This document shows, piece by piece, positions 13,963 through 14,038 of a DNA stretch of 14,038 nt. Every line of letters starts with the position of its first letter. The stretch's first letter is position 1. Made by a program: the position numbers and the translations under genes. The notes beneath the pieces are model-generated. The model saw nothing but the letters and a program-made list of their open reading frames with translations. It was not told the DNA's origin and did no database searches. The DNA is taken from the NCBI GenBank assembly GCA_013360985.1, contig JABWAM010000035.1:1-14038 (forward strand), read 5' to 3'. This DNA comes from Verrucomicrobiia bacterium. Lineage in GTDB: Bacteria > Verrucomicrobiota > Verrucomicrobiia > JABWAM01.

Positions 13963-14038
13963 CTCCCTCGCTTCGCGACCGAGCGGATTTTCCTCAAGTA
14001 TGGACGATGGAAAGGGAGGGCGAGGCCGCCGGCCGAGC

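Larger units (their letters stand above)
13799..14038. other. Non-coding stretch with strong inverted repeats upstream of tRNA-Leu
   Basis: I see no convincing gene in this end stretch; the open frames are short, compositionally odd and read through the tRNA. It holds several inverted repeats: TCCTCG-GT-CGAGGA (13884-13897), GCGAG-GCC-CTCGC (about 13902-13914), the perfect palindrome GCCGCGGCCGCGGC (13931-13944) and GGCGCCGCC-GGC-GGCGGCGCC (13942-13962, 9-bp stem). None is followed by a T-run in either direction, so a simple rho-independent terminator is not shown. It may be the end of a transcription unit lying beyond the window, or a structured RNA. Confidence 0.5.

Noticed and set aside
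13755..13997. 80-codon minus-strand open frame at the right end
   Set aside because: It runs into the tRNA gene in another frame, is Arg/Pro-rich and resembles no protein.
1..14038. Insertion sequences, CRISPR arrays, phage genes or attachment sites
   Set aside because: No transposase, integrase, spaced direct repeats or terminal inverted repeats were seen, although a tRNA gene is present at the right end.

Overview
The window looks like GC-rich chromosomal DNA from a diderm (Gram-negative-type) bacterium. It carries an Mla-type outer-membrane lipid transport set (permease, ATPase, MCE protein) and a Tat-exported molybdoenzyme of the nitrite oxidoreductase/nitrate reductase (NXR/Nar) type. 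I cannot name the lineage. The mla genes beside a yacL-ispD pair, together with an NXR-type enzyme, would suit a little-studied environmental phylum, but that is a guess.

Left block (1-3499, minus strand). Transcription runs from 3499 leftwards through mlaE-type permease, mlaF-type ATPase, mlaD-type MCE protein, a YacL-type PIN/TRAM membrane protein and the start of ispD, which runs off the window edge. The genes are packed tightly: two ATGA stop/start overlaps and gaps of 2 and 18 nt.

Divergent intergenic region (3500-3610). It holds a near-palindromic Crp/Fnr-family site, TTGACTTGCATCAA (3580-3593), and a weak candidate promoter for the mla direction.

Central block (3611-13249, plus strand). 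Six tightly packed genes form what looks like one respiratory operon. They are: (1) a 978-residue fusion of a polytopic membrane domain, two c-type haem domains and an ethylbenzene-dehydrogenase-type haem b (gamma subunit) domain; (2) an NxrA/NarG-like catalytic molybdopterin subunit with a Tat signal; (3) an 86-residue unnamed acidic protein; (4) an NxrB/NarH-like four-cluster iron-sulfur subunit; (5) a TorD/NarJ-family chaperone; (6) an unnamed protein with HExxH and a zinc-ribbon-like Cys pattern. Inferred electron path: membrane quinone pool or a c-type cytochrome <-> membrane domain <-> two haems c <-> haem b <-> Fe-S clusters <-> Mo, all on the periplasmic side. There is no separate NarI-type or gamma subunit in the cassette. 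The Fnr-type site hints at anaerobic, nitrate-reducing use, but the sequence cannot fix substrate or direction.

Right block (13262-14038, minus strand). tRNA-Leu(CAG), with its own candidate promoter, lies 18 nt upstream of a yraN-family gene that ends convergently against the respiratory operon with only 12 nt between stop codons. The last 240 nt hold no convincing gene but several strong inverted repeats.
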